From NCBI GenBank assembly GCA_009839505.1, contig VXPO01000096.1:42824-106823 (forward strand): DNA of 64,000 nucleotides, read 5' to 3'. The notes beneath the pieces were generated by a model, which saw only the letters and a program-made list of their open reading frames with translations, had not been told where the DNA came from and did not search any database. Of the stretch, positions 1-9,295 are shown piece after piece; the first letter of the stretch is position 1; the number at the start of each line of letters is the position of its first letter. The position numbers were made by a program, and so were the translations under genes. Source of the DNA: Gammaproteobacteria bacterium (lineage in GTDB: Bacteria > Pseudomonadota > Gammaproteobacteria > Pseudomonadales > Azotimanducaceae).

Positions 1-52
1 TCGCCATCACGGGAGAGAGGGCCATCAGAAGCCAATCGATGTGGTCGACAGT

Positions 53-538
53 TCACCTGGAGACGCGGGGTCGTTCAGTATCCTCCGGCCAGACCAACAT
101 ACCAATCGTCCTGAAGTCGGATGTATCTAGTTCATCAGTCTCGTTGATCCAGTGGTAGTGCTCGCGATTGCGTTGCGCTTTCTCGAACCGCCAGAAATCC
201 ACCAGGAGATACACGGCGGCCTCTCTACGGCTCGCCTGGCGACGTGGCACGTACCCCACCGGCAACCAGTTCCACTCCTCCCAGTTGTCGTCGTATGAGC
301 GTATCCAGAGCATCCAATAGTGCCTTCCCTTGTGGAGGTAGTAGGCATCAACGCGCACGTTCGCGGGGGACCAGGCCCATTCGACCTGTCCTAGGTACCT
401 TGGTCTTGGCGGGCCGTTGGGCAGTTCCACTGAAGGCGGTTGCTCGCCATATCCAACCACGCTATCGAATGGCTCCGGACGCTCGCCAAGGTCGGTAACG
501 GCGAAGACCCGCTGCTGGGGAAGCAGCGACGCCGACAT
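53..538 (-). CDS. Hypothetical protein, 161 aa
   Basis: I do not recognise a family. The reading frame is open further upstream to 817, but that part is Pro/Arg-rich and overlaps the 3' end of the CoA-transferase gene, so I chose the internal ATG at 538. From there the protein is rich in aromatic and charged residues (many Trp and Tyr, with a WNWLPVGYVPRR segment near the middle), as expected of a soluble folded protein. There is no signal peptide or membrane segment. The next gene upstream on the same strand, the CoA-transferase, ends about 250 bases away, so co-transcription is possible but not shown. Function unknown. Confidence 0.5.
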   Translation of the reverse strand: MSASLLPQQRVFAVTDLGERPEPFDSVVGYGEQPPSVELPNGPPRPRYLGQVEWAWSPANVRVDAYYLHKGRHYWMLWIRSYDDNWEEWNWLPVGYVPRRQASRREAAVYLLVDFWRFEKAQRNREHYHWINETDELDTSDFRTIGMLVWPEDTERPRVSR

Positions 539-791
539 TGGGATTTGCGGCTTCGTCACCGCACTTGGTCTCCGTGTGCTGTGTCGACCGTCATTCTGAC
601 ACACCGGAAGTTGGTGCAAGCCTGGCGGAGTCGATGGTGGTGAAAGAACAAGATGGGGAGGAGCGGGTTGGCGTGGCAGGTGACCGATTCTCATGGCGAC
701 TGGTTTTCCGGGGGGCCTAGGGACGTGCCGACCTACTGCACGACGCGGAGGAATACCGGTGACTTCCAGCCGGACGACGCCTGATCGGTAA

Positions 792-2003
792 TCAGTCCCC
801 TTCCCGCTGCCGGGCAATCCCCTCCGCTAGCATCCCCTCGACCTCGGCGTCGGTGAAACCAATCTCGAGAAGCACTTCGGTGGTGTGTTCGCCGATGTCC
901 GGGGCGAGCCGGGGTGTGCGTTTCTCCGCGCCGCTCATCCAGAACGGGCTGTTAACGGTGTAGGCGTAGAAGTGGTCGCCGGGTTCGACCTCCGTCAGCA
1001 CGTCGTTGACGTACATTTGTTCGTCGTTGACGACCTCGGACATGGTCTGCGCGACGGAGTAGGTGACGCCGGCCGCGTCGAGTCTCACTCGCCAGTTATC
1101 CGCGGTGTCCGCTGCGAACGCGGCGACCAGCAAGTCGTAGAGCGCTTCCCGGTGCTCGTATCGCGTGGCACGGTCTACGAAACGGGGATCGTCGATCCAC
1201 TCTTCGTGGCCTAACGCCGCCGCTAACTTCGGCCACTCCTTCTCGGGGTTGAGAACGCTGAGCAAGATGGTTCGGTCGTCGCCTGTCTGGTACATGGTGG
1301 CGAGGGGCGCACGGCTGACGTCGTCCGGGGAGCGCTGGTCCGACAGGTCGAAGCCGATCAACGCGCCTTGGATCATCATGCAGTGGGACCACGCGCCGTT
1401 GGCCACCAGCGAGGTGTGAACGTGTGCGCCCGCACCCGTGGTCTGTCGGCGGTAGAGCGCGGCCATGATGCCGCCGAAGAGCGACATGCTGGTGGGGTGG
1501 TCGCCCATGCCCGGGGTGGACACGGCGGGCGGGGAACCCGGGCGGCGGACCGCGTCCATGAGCCCGCTTCGTGCCCACCAACCTGTGGCGTCGAAGCCGG
1601 TGCGGTTCGCGTCGGAACCCTCCAGACCGTAGGAGTTGACCTGCCCGTAGATCACCGACTCGTTGAGTGCTTTGACATCTTCGTAGGTGAGCCTCAGGCG
1701 GACGAGCAGTTCCGGCCGGTAGTTCGTTATCACCACGTCCGAACGGCGGATCAGGCGGTCGATGGCCTCGCGGCCGCCCGCGGTGGTGAAGTCGATGGCG
1801 AGGCTGCGCTTGTTGCGCGAGTCCTGATCCCAGAAGAAGTTCGGGTATTCGGCCAGTACGCCGCCGAGCAGGGTGCGGTAGGGGTCGCCGTCCAGCGGTT
1901 CGATCTTCACCACGTCCGCACCGAAATCGGACATAACCGTCGCCGCTGCCGGCCCGGCGACGTATGAGCCGATGTCCAATACCTTGATGTCGTTCAGGAA
2001 CAT
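792..2003 (-). CDS. Family III CoA-transferase (CaiB/BaiF type)
   Basis: The 403-residue product has the family III CoA-transferase pattern. The N-terminal VLDIGSYVAGPAAATVMSDFGADVVKIEP region is the typical CoA-binding start. The sequence GMGDHPTS at about 165-172 places an Asp (D168) where formyl-CoA transferase has its catalytic aspartate. The length matches the usual 380-410 residues. Family members move CoA between carboxylic acids in the cytoplasm (formate, carnitine, 2-methylacyl or succinyl substrates). The substrate here cannot be read from sequence. It is divergent from the M16 peptidase gene, and the 214-base region between them should carry both promoters. The acyl-CoA dehydrogenase/hydratase pair about 6.5 kb away fits a CoA-ester catabolic lifestyle. 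Confidence 0.9.
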   Translation of the reverse strand: MFLNDIKVLDIGSYVAGPAAATVMSDFGADVVKIEPLDGDPYRTLLGGVLAEYPNFFWDQDSRNKRSLAIDFTTAGGREAIDRLIRRSDVVITNYRPELLVRLRLTYEDVKALNESVIYGQVNSYGLEGSDANRTGFDATGWWARSGLMDAVRRPGSPPAVSTPGMGDHPTSMSLFGGIMAALYRRQTTGAGAHVHTSLVANGAWSHCMMIQGALIGFDLSDQRSPDDVSRAPLATMYQTGDDRTILLSVLNPEKEWPKLAAALGHEEWIDDPRFVDRATRYEHREALYDLLVAAFAADTADNWRVRLDAAGVTYSVAQTMSEVVNDEQMYVNDVLTEVEPGDHFYAYTVNSPFWMSGAEKRTPRLAPDIGEHTTEVLLEIGFTDAEVEGMLAEGIARQREGD

Positions 2004-2217
2004 CCCATACCCCGGCTACACGCGATCGGCGTGATCGGCGGAGCCACCGAAAACCCCTTGCAGCAACTACCTTACCGCACGCTGACAGTCCGCGGCGGCG
2101 CGGTGAGTCCGACTGGCCGCGGGGATGCGTCTACTTCAAGCAGGCGCTACGGGTCGCGTGATAGGCTTGCCGCCCTTTCCGCCTCTCCGACCCAGTCAGC
2201 ATTTGGAGCGACAGACC

Positions 2218-5004
2218 ATGAGTTCAACCAGACTGTTCGTGTGGATTACCCTGGCGACCTTGCTGGGTGCCTGGGCGACGATCACCGCCGCACAGGAACA
2301 GGACGCGTCCGAGACCACGGCCACCAAGGTGGCGAGCGTGGAAGGCATCACCGAGTACCGCCTCGACAACGGATTGCGGTTCCTGCTGTTCCCGGACCAG
2401 AGCAAGCAGCAGATCACCGTCAACATCACCTACCTCGTCGGCTCCCGGCACGAAGGGTACGGCGAGACGGGAATGGCGCACCTGCTTGAGCACTTGGTCT
2501 TCAAAGGCACGCCGAACCATCCGGACATTCCCGCCGAACTGACGGAACGCGGCGCAGCCCCGAACGGGACCACGTGGTTCGACCGCACGAACTATTTCGA
2601 GACGTTCCCCGCCACGGAAGACAACCTGGCGTGGGCGATCGAGCTCGAAGCCGACCGGATGATCAATTCTTTCATCTCGGCTGAGGACCTTGAGTCCGAG
2701 ATGACCGTGGTGCGCAACGAATGGGAACGCGGCGAGAACAGTCCAAGCGGCGTGTTGCAGAAGCGGATCATGTCGGCGGCCTTTCAATGGCACAACTACG
2801 GCAACTCGACCATCGGCGCCCGGGCCGACATCGAGAACGTTCCGATCGACCGGCTCCAGGGCTTCTACCGGAAGTACTACCAGCCGGACAACGCGATCCT
2901 GATCGTCGCCGGCAAGTTTGACCCGGATCGTGCGATCGAGTTGATCGAAGAGGAGTTCGGCGCGATTCCACGTCCGGACCGCACCGGGTCGAACCAACTG
3001 TTCGAGACCTACACGGCGGAACCCGCCCAGGATGGCGAACGCACCGTGACGTTGCGCCGGGTGGGCGACGTGCAATGGGCGATGGCTGCGTACCACGTCC
3101 CCGCCGGCTCTCACGAGGATTTCGCTGCCCTGGATGTCATGGCGTACGTGCTGAGCACGCAGCCGGCCGGAAGGCTCTACAAGAACGTCGTCGAACCGGG
3201 CCTCGCCGCGGGCTCCAGCGCCTACGCGTTGCAGCTGCGGGATCCGGGTGTGCTGATGGCCTCCGTCCGAGTACGCCAGGAAGACGACTTGGCCACGGCT
3301 ACCGAGACCATGCTCGACACCCTCCACGGCCTGACGGACGCACCCCCGACCGAGGAGGAGGTGGAACGCGCCAAGTCGAACTTCGCGGCCAATTTCGAAC
3401 TCGCCTTCAACAACCCGAACCGTATCGCGCTGGACCTCAGCGAATGGGCCTCCATGGGCGACTGGCGCCTGATGTTCCTGCATCGGGACCGGCTGGAGAC
3501 GGTCACCCCGGAAGACGTGGTCGCCGTGGCCGAGAAGTACCTCAAGGCGTCGAACCGCACGATCGGCTACTTCCATCCGACCGAGGAGACGCCGGCGCGG
3601 GCGAATATCGATCCGACGCCGGACATTGTCGCGCTCGTCGGCGATTACAAAGGCCGGGAAGCCGTTTCCGCCGGGGAAGCGTTCGAACCAACCCCGGAGA
3701 ACATCGCCGCCCGAACCACCATCCTGAGCTTGTCCAACGGTGTCGAAGTGGCGCTCCTGCCCAAGGAGAACCGGGGTGACGTGGTCACCGCCAGCTTCCA
3801 GTTCCGCCACGGCACGGAGCAGTCCCTGATGGGCAAGGACATCACGGCATCGCTTGCCGGATCGATGCTCATGCGCGGCACCGCCAAGCGGTCGCGGCAG
3901 GAGGTCACCGACGAGTTGATCCGCCTCAAGGTTGCCGGCGGGGTCAACGGCGGCGCCCTGTCCGTCGGTGGTTCCGCAACCACGGTTCGAGAAAACCTGC
4001 CCGCCGCCATTCGCCTGGCCGCGGAAATCCTGCGCGAGCCGGCCTTCGATCCGGACGAGTTCGAACTACTCCGGGAGGAGAACCTAGCCGGCATCGAGGC
4101 GCAGCGGTCCGAACCGCAGAGTCGCACTTCGAACGCATTGAACCGGCACGTCAACAGCGGTTACGGCAAGGATCACGTCTTCTACACGCCCACCTTCGAT
4201 GAACTGATCGAACGCTACGAGGCCGCGACCGTGGACCAGGCCAGGGAGTTCTGGTCGTCCTTCTACGGAGCGGAAGGTGGCACGATTGCCGTAGTCGGCG
4301 ACTTCGACCCCGACGAGATCGTCCCCGTTCTCGAGGAAGCCTTCGGCGACTGGGAGGCGAAGGAGGCGTACGCACGCGTGGACCGTCCATTCGCGGAAGT
4401 CCCGGCCGAGAGCCTCGACATCGAGACTCCCGACAAAACGAACGCCGTGCTCTACGTCTTCCAGCGCATCCAGATGCGCGACGATCACCCGGACTATCCG
4501 GCAATGGTGATCGGCAACTACATGCTGGGCGGCGGGTTCCTGAACTCCCGGCTCGCCACCCGGATTCGCCAGGAAGAAGGCCTTTCCTACGGTGTGGGCT
4601 CGCAATTCGGCGCCAGCTCCATAGACGAGATCGGCACCTTCCAGGGCTATGCGATCTTCGCGCCAGAAAACGGTGACAAGGTGGTTGCGGCGTACAAGGA
4701 GGAGATCGCCAAAGTCCTGGAGGAGGGATTCACCGCCGACGAAGTTGACGCGGCCAAGCGCGGCTGGCTCGACGCCGCACAGCGACGCCGCTCAAGCGAC
4801 TCGACCATCGCCTCGATCCTGACCGGCAACCTGTTCCTCGACCGCGACATGGCATTCATCGCCGCCCGCGAAGCCGCCATCGCAGCGCTGTCGCCGGAGG
4901 ACATCAACGCGGCCATGCGGCGTCACGTCGACCTCGACAAGACGTCCTTTTTCCGGGGGGGTGACTTCGCCAACAAGCTGGCGAAGGCGGAGCAGGCGGA
5001 GTAG
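2218..5004 (+). CDS. Secreted two-domain M16 zinc metallopeptidase
   Basis: The 928-residue protein starts at the ATG at 2218, preceded by a GGAG Shine-Dalgarno. An upstream in-frame ATG at 2125 would put a non-signal extension before a clear signal peptide (residues 1-25, cleavage near ITAAQ). The N-terminal domain carries the inverted zinc motif HLLEH (H88, E91, H92). The C-terminal half has the same fold signature around residue 500 but reads FRHGTEQS and lacks HxxEH, as usual for the inactive partner domain of M16 enzymes. These clam-shell peptidases degrade peptides in the periplasm. PqqL is the best-known relative, but no PQQ biosynthesis genes are adjacent. A hairpin follows the stop codon. 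Confidence 0.92.
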   Translation: MSSTRLFVWITLATLLGAWATITAAQEQDASETTATKVASVEGITEYRLDNGLRFLLFPDQSKQQITVNITYLVGSRHEGYGETGMAHLLEHLVFKGTPNHPDIPAELTERGAAPNGTTWFDRTNYFETFPATEDNLAWAIELEADRMINSFISAEDLESEMTVVRNEWERGENSPSGVLQKRIMSAAFQWHNYGNSTIGARADIENVPIDRLQGFYRKYYQPDNAILIVAGKFDPDRAIELIEEEFGAIPRPDRTGSNQLFETYTAEPAQDGERTVTLRRVGDVQWAMAAYHVPAGSHEDFAALDVMAYVLSTQPAGRLYKNVVEPGLAAGSSAYALQLRDPGVLMASVRVRQEDDLATATETMLDTLHGLTDAPPTEEEVERAKSNFAANFELAFNNPNRIALDLSEWASMGDWRLMFLHRDRLETVTPEDVVAVAEKYLKASNRTIGYFHPTEETPARANIDPTPDIVALVGDYKGREAVSAGEAFEPTPENIAARTTILSLSNGVEVALLPKENRGDVVTASFQFRHGTEQSLMGKDITASLAGSMLMRGTAKRSRQEVTDELIRLKVAGGVNGGALSVGGSATTVRENLPAAIRLAAEILREPAFDPDEFELLREENLAGIEAQRSEPQSRTSNALNRHVNSGYGKDHVFYTPTFDELIERYEAATVDQAREFWSSFYGAEGGTIAVVGDFDPDEIVPVLEEAFGDWEAKEAYARVDRPFAEVPAESLDIETPDKTNAVLYVFQRIQMRDDHPDYPAMVIGNYMLGGGFLNSRLATRIRQEEGLSYGVGSQFGASSIDEIGTFQGYAIFAPENGDKVVAAYKEEIAKVLEEGFTADEVDAAKRGWLDAAQRRRSSDSTIASILTGNLFLDRDMAFIAAREAAIAALSPEDINAAMRRHVDLDKTSFFRGGDFANKLAKAEQAE

Positions 5005-5018
5005 CAGCCTCGAATAGT

Positions 5019-5046
5019 TCCGGCGGCGATCCGTTTCGCCGCCGGA
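5019..5046 (+). terminator. Hairpin downstream of M16 peptidase gene
   Basis: A perfect 10-bp stem (TCCGGCGGCG paired with CGCCGCCGGA) closes an 8-base loop, starting 15 bases after the stop codon. There is no U-tract after it, so it may act as an mRNA 3'-end stabiliser or a weak or factor-assisted terminator. Confidence 0.5.
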
Positions 5047-5051
5047 GCGTG

Positions 5052-5079
5052 TTGCGGAACCCGCTGGCAGGTCTATGAT
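5052..5079 (+). promoter_or_regulatory. Sigma70-like promoter for the 5088 gene
   Basis: TTGCGG (5052-5057) is separated by 16 bases from TATGAT (5074-5079). The predicted +1 is near 5086, two bases before the ATG at 5088, and no Shine-Dalgarno lies between. If correct, the mRNA is almost leaderless. Confidence 0.45.
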
Positions 5080-5087
5080 GCACCTTC

Positions 5088-6713
5088 ATGTGGATCAGAC
5101 TGACCGCAGTCGGAGTTGTCGGTATCGGCGTCGGTGTTCTGTTGGCGTGGTCGGTCCTCGACCGAGAGGCTCCGCCGTCACTGGACACGCGTGAAGTCCC
5201 TGACGAACCGGTTACGGTTGCCGCGCCCGCCCCCGCCCCATCCCCATCACTGGCCCAGATCGCAGCGATCGCCAACGACTTCGATCGCAACACGGCGCTC
5301 TACGCTCACCTCGCCCACGCCGACCTCGATCGGGTGCACGAACTGCTCGCCTTGACCGACGCGCTCCCGTCGACGCCGCATCGCTACGACATCAAGCACG
5401 TCATATACGTCCGGTTCGCGGCCATCGATCCCCAATCGGCCGTCGACCACATGCTCGACGGCGCCTACCGGACGTCGTGGCTAGCGGCTGTGTTCCGCGC
5501 ATGGGCACACGCCGATCTCGATGCCGCCGTCTCCCGCGCCGAAAGACTGGACGCCGACGCCAAGGCCATCGCGACCAGGACCATCCTGGAGCTGGAACTG
5601 CCGGACGGGAAACGCGTGGCGATCGCACGGCAACTCGACGCCGAACATGTCGTCGCCGCCATGGAGACAAGAGAATCTCTCGCACGCGGGGAAACCGACT
5701 TCCCCTCCGTCTGGCAGGAAGCGCTGGGCGAAGTCGACACGCGGCTGCGCCTGCAGCGTCTCACCCAGATCGCGACGGAGTGGGCCACGCGGGATCCCGC
5801 GGCGGCGATCGACGCCGCTTCGGCCACCGAAGGCCAGATCCGGATGGCGATGCAGATGGCCGTGACCAGGATCTGGACCGCGCAGGATCCGATTGGTGTG
5901 GTTGCCTGGTTGTCCCGGCAGGAGCCGTCGAGCAGTCTGCAATCCATGACCTCCACCATGATGGTCACGCTCGCCCGAAACAGTATGGCCGACGCGATCT
6001 CGAGCCTCGACGCCATGCCGGACCACGTTCGCGAGTACGCCGAACAGGGTTTGGTCCGCACGCTGGCGTCATCGAACGTCGACGTGAGCGATGCGGACAT
6101 CGACATGGTCCTCGACTGGTACTCGACGGCGGAGTTCAACCGGGACCATGTCATGATGCTGGCGCTTTCGCTCGCACGGCGAGACCCGGAACGCGCCCTA
6201 TCCTGGGCCCGTTCCCTCGCCGGCGAAGCACGGGAAACAGCGATCGGCAGCGTCATGTCGACTGTCGGCCGAACCGACCCCGAGTCGGCGAGACGAATCG
6301 TCATGGGCATGGACGACGCGGATCGGCTTGAGGCGGCGAAATCGTTGCTCTACAGCCAGGCGAGGCACGATCCTCGCGCGGCACTCGATTGGGCCCGGTC
6401 ATTCGAGTCCGAAGCCGAACGAGCGGAATTGGTTCAGCAGGTCTTCCGGTCTTGGGCCCGCGACAAGCCTGAAGAAGCCATCGGCGAGCTAATGGACCTG
6501 CGCGCCGGATCGGTGCGCGACGAGTTGGCGAAGTCCGTTGCGGGTTCGTTGTTGATCGACCGGCCCGACCTGGTCGAACGCCTGTTCGAGACGATCGACT
6601 CGCGCGAAGCTCGGCGAACGGTGGCGGGAATGCTGATGGCCTCCTTCACGCGCAGCGGCGACGCGGAGAAGGCCGAGTTCTACCGGGAGGCGTTGGAGGC
6701 CGCGTCCAGGTAG
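5088..6713 (+). CDS. Membrane-anchored helical-repeat protein, paralog 1
   Basis: The 541-residue protein begins with a short N-terminal membrane anchor or signal (about residues 4-20, GVVGIGVGVLLAW), then an Ala/Pro linker and a long all-helical region. The helical region is built of irregular 30-45-residue units that repeatedly show a DP-x-x-A-x-x-W/A pattern (for example RDPERALSWARSL and HDPRAALDWARSF). This looks like a TPR/HEAT-type solenoid facing the periplasm. I do not recognise a named family. The next gene encodes a same-length paralog, so the pair is a tandem duplication. No catalytic motif is visible. A role in protein-protein contacts at the envelope is a guess. Confidence 0.75.
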   Translation: MWIRLTAVGVVGIGVGVLLAWSVLDREAPPSLDTREVPDEPVTVAAPAPAPSPSLAQIAAIANDFDRNTALYAHLAHADLDRVHELLALTDALPSTPHRYDIKHVIYVRFAAIDPQSAVDHMLDGAYRTSWLAAVFRAWAHADLDAAVSRAERLDADAKAIATRTILELELPDGKRVAIARQLDAEHVVAAMETRESLARGETDFPSVWQEALGEVDTRLRLQRLTQIATEWATRDPAAAIDAASATEGQIRMAMQMAVTRIWTAQDPIGVVAWLSRQEPSSSLQSMTSTMMVTLARNSMADAISSLDAMPDHVREYAEQGLVRTLASSNVDVSDADIDMVLDWYSTAEFNRDHVMMLALSLARRDPERALSWARSLAGEARETAIGSVMSTVGRTDPESARRIVMGMDDADRLEAAKSLLYSQARHDPRAALDWARSFESEAERAELVQQVFRSWARDKPEEAIGELMDLRAGSVRDELAKSVAGSLLIDRPDLVERLFETIDSREARRTVAGMLMASFTRSGDAEKAEFYREALEAASR

Positions 6714-6839
6714 ACGGACTTGCCGTGCGCCGATCTTGGCAGTCGCAGCCGGGAATGGGGCGTCACATCGCCAGGCAATGACAATCGCTCGCCTGGCGCG
6801 CACAATCCGTTTTCGGACAGCTGATCCGGATCACCACTC

Positions 6840-8474
6840 ATGTGGAAAGGACTTGCCTTGGCCGGAACCGTCGGCGTAGTCCTCGGCATCACCCTAGCCT
6901 GGTTCGTATTCGAGCGCACGGAGTCCGGCTTGGACACCGCATCGACCCTAAGCCCGCTGCCGACTCCGATGGACGAACCGGAACCGACAGCGGCTCCATC
7001 GCGCAGTCTGGCTGACATCGCGATGGTCGCGGACGACTTCGAACGCAATGCCGGACTCTACGACCTGATTGCGGATGCGAGCGCCGCGCGAATAGAGGGG
7101 CTGCTCGGCGAAGTACCCACCCTACCGTCGACCCCTCATCGCTACGATGTGGCCAGGGTTCTCTACATTCGCTTCGCGGCGCTCGACCCACAGGCCGCCG
7201 TGGACCACGTCATCGAATCCGACGGCCGGCCGTCCTGGATCGTGGCCGTGTATCGAGCCTGGGCGCACGCGGATCTCGACGCGGCCGTCGCCCACGCGGC
7301 GACCCTGGCAAGAACCGCGAGGATGCACGCCATGCGCGCCTTCATCGACCTGGATCTGCCGGACTGGCGTTTGGAGGCGATCGCGAAGCAGCTGGACGGC
7401 GAGAGCATGATTGCCGCCATCCGGCGGCAGGAGGACCAGCGGCGCGATGCCGAGGACTATGCATCGGCTTGGCAATCGGCGCTCGATATGGAGGGGCAGG
7501 GACGTTTCGGGCGCCTGGCAAACTTGGCGCACGCCTGGGCGACGGAGAATCCGGTAGCCGCCATGGAGGCGGCTGCGGCGATCGATGGTTTCCAGCTCTC
7601 CCAGATGATCCAGAGCATTGCCTTTCAACAGTGGGCGGCCGACGACGCCTCGGCCGCCACCGCCTGGCTTGCGGAGCAGGACCGGACAACCAACGTCCGA
7701 TCGCTGACCTACGGCCTCATGAGGTCGCTGACCAGGCAGGGAATCACGCATGCCATCGCGTTCATCGACACGATGCCGCAACACCTGCGCAGCCACGCGG
7801 AGCAAGGTCTGATCCAAGGCTTGCAGCCCTACAATACGAACCTCGGGAACGACGACGTGGAGGCATTGATCAACTGGCATGGAACGCTCGAACCGGCGCG
7901 TCGCCATGGACTTGCCGGAATCCTTGCCACGGGGTTGGCCAACCACGACCCGGATCGGGCGCTGGACTGGGTGGCATCCATTGAAGGCAGGGAGCGCGAG
8001 CAGGCCATGACCGGACTCATGGCACGTCTCGCGTCCAACGACCTTGCCATGGCCAAGGGAATGATGGAGAGGATCGAGGATCGCGACCTGCTGGTCGCGG
8101 CGGCGCGGGCGGTGGCGAACGCGGAAGCGATGCACGCGCCCCGAAGGACCCTTCAGTGGGCGAGTCTGCTGCCAAACGAGTCGGCCCGCATCGAGGCCGT
8201 GAGTGCCGCATTTGGCAGGTGGAGCAACGGCGATCCGGACGCGGCGACACGGGAGTTGCTGTATCTGCCGTCGGGCGCCTACCGTGACGCCATCGTGGCG
8301 CGAGTCGCACCGGTTCTCGGCTTTGAGGAGAGGTTCGATCTGCTCGAACAGCTATTCGAGAGTGCCGAGTCGGCGGGGACCCGTCGGCAAATCGGTAGGA
8401 TGCTCTACTACCACTTCACGGAGACGGACCCGCGAAGGGCGGCAGACTATCGGCAGTACGGGCCCGAGTCCTAA
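6840..8474 (+). CDS. Membrane-anchored helical-repeat protein, paralog 2
   Basis: This 544-residue protein is a diverged tandem copy of the gene at 5088. Both share an N-terminal anchor, the segment LPSTPHRYD near residue 95, the following RFAA(I/L)DPQ(S/A)AVDH segment, and the DP...ALxW(A/V) repeat units. It starts at an ATG 126 bases after the first copy stops. The intervening region contains no obvious terminator, so the pair may be one transcript. Divergence is spread along the whole length, which suggests an old duplication with both copies kept. Function unknown; likely an extracytoplasmic scaffold by architecture. Confidence 0.75.
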   Translation: MWKGLALAGTVGVVLGITLAWFVFERTESGLDTASTLSPLPTPMDEPEPTAAPSRSLADIAMVADDFERNAGLYDLIADASAARIEGLLGEVPTLPSTPHRYDVARVLYIRFAALDPQAAVDHVIESDGRPSWIVAVYRAWAHADLDAAVAHAATLARTARMHAMRAFIDLDLPDWRLEAIAKQLDGESMIAAIRRQEDQRRDAEDYASAWQSALDMEGQGRFGRLANLAHAWATENPVAAMEAAAAIDGFQLSQMIQSIAFQQWAADDASAATAWLAEQDRTTNVRSLTYGLMRSLTRQGITHAIAFIDTMPQHLRSHAEQGLIQGLQPYNTNLGNDDVEALINWHGTLEPARRHGLAGILATGLANHDPDRALDWVASIEGREREQAMTGLMARLASNDLAMAKGMMERIEDRDLLVAAARAVANAEAMHAPRRTLQWASLLPNESARIEAVSAAFGRWSNGDPDAATRELLYLPSGAYRDAIVARVAPVLGFEERFDLLEQLFESAESAGTRRQIGRMLYYHFTETDPRRAADYRQYGPES

Positions 8475-8537
8475 GCCCAACCTACCGCCTTCGCTCCCCT
8501 GACGCCAAAAGCCTGGCAGCGACGAGCGACCTCGTGG

Positions 8538-9293
8538 CTATAGGGACGAGAAGTCGGGTTTGCGTTTCTCCCGAAAAGCGGCGATGGCCTCGCGGTTGGC
8601 AGGCTGCCCCTGGAGACTGCGGATGGTCGCGTTTTCCGTGTCGATCACCGCCTTCAGGTGCTCACGACCCGGATCGACGATCAGGCGCTTGATCCCGGCG
8701 ATGGACGCGGTGGGCAACGCCGCCAGCTTCGCCGCCTGCGCCTGTACAGCCGCGAGAAACCCGTCGTCCGGGTAGACGTCGAGAACGAGTCCGGCTTGCT
8801 TGCACTCCGTGGCGCTCATCCACTCGGAACTCAACAGGAACCACATGGCCCGCTGCCGGCCCATGAGCGCGGGGAACATCACGGTACTACCCGCCTCCGC
8901 GACCAGGCCGAGCTCCGTGAATGGACAACGCAGACGTGCGCTCTCGGCCATGTAGGCAACATCGGCGAGACCGGCCAGCGTGGCGCCGATGCCCACACCG
9001 AGACCATTGATGCCGAGCAAGAACGGCTTCGGAAAATCCACGACCGTCCGCAGGAACCCTCGGATGCCGTGCTTCGGAGGGTCGTCCGCGTAGGCCGACG
9101 ACGATAGGTCGGCGCCCGCGCTGAACGCCCGCCCAGTTCCGGTCATGACGACCACTCGGCACGCATCGTCGCGCTCGGCCGCCAGCAGCGCTTCGGTGAC
9201 CTCGTCGTACTGTTGGTTGTTCCAGGCGTTGAGCACCTCGGGCCGGTTGAGGGCAATGGTCCGTACGCCGTTGTCTTCGGTGACGACAACCAT
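8538..9293 (-). CDS. Enoyl-CoA hydratase/isomerase (crotonase family)
   Basis: The 251-residue protein starts at the ATG at 9293, two bases after the stop of the acyl-CoA dehydrogenase gene. A longer reading frame upstream of it is only a shadow of that gene. Crotonase hallmarks are present: N-terminal IALNRPEVLNAWN, the oxyanion-hole segment GRAFSAGADL near residue 60, GLGVGIGATLAGLADV near 105, and ELGLVAEAGSTVMFP, where the family carries its catalytic glutamate. It should hydrate or isomerise 2-enoyl-CoA made by the neighbouring dehydrogenase in the cytoplasm. Chain length and stereochemistry cannot be inferred. Confidence 0.92.
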   Translation of the reverse strand: MVVVTEDNGVRTIALNRPEVLNAWNNQQYDEVTEALLAAERDDACRVVVMTGTGRAFSAGADLSSSAYADDPPKHGIRGFLRTVVDFPKPFLLGINGLGVGIGATLAGLADVAYMAESARLRCPFTELGLVAEAGSTVMFPALMGRQRAMWFLLSSEWMSATECKQAGLVLDVYPDDGFLAAVQAQAAKLAALPTASIAGIKRLIVDPGREHLKAVIDTENATIRSLQGQPANREAIAAFREKRKPDFSSL

Positions 9294-9295
9294 GC

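Noticed and set aside
2224..3810. 528-codon open frame opposite the M16 peptidase gene
   Set aside because: It mirrors the real gene in GC-rich DNA, encodes a His/Arg/Val-rich sequence without family similarity, and conflicts with a protein that has an intact zinc motif.
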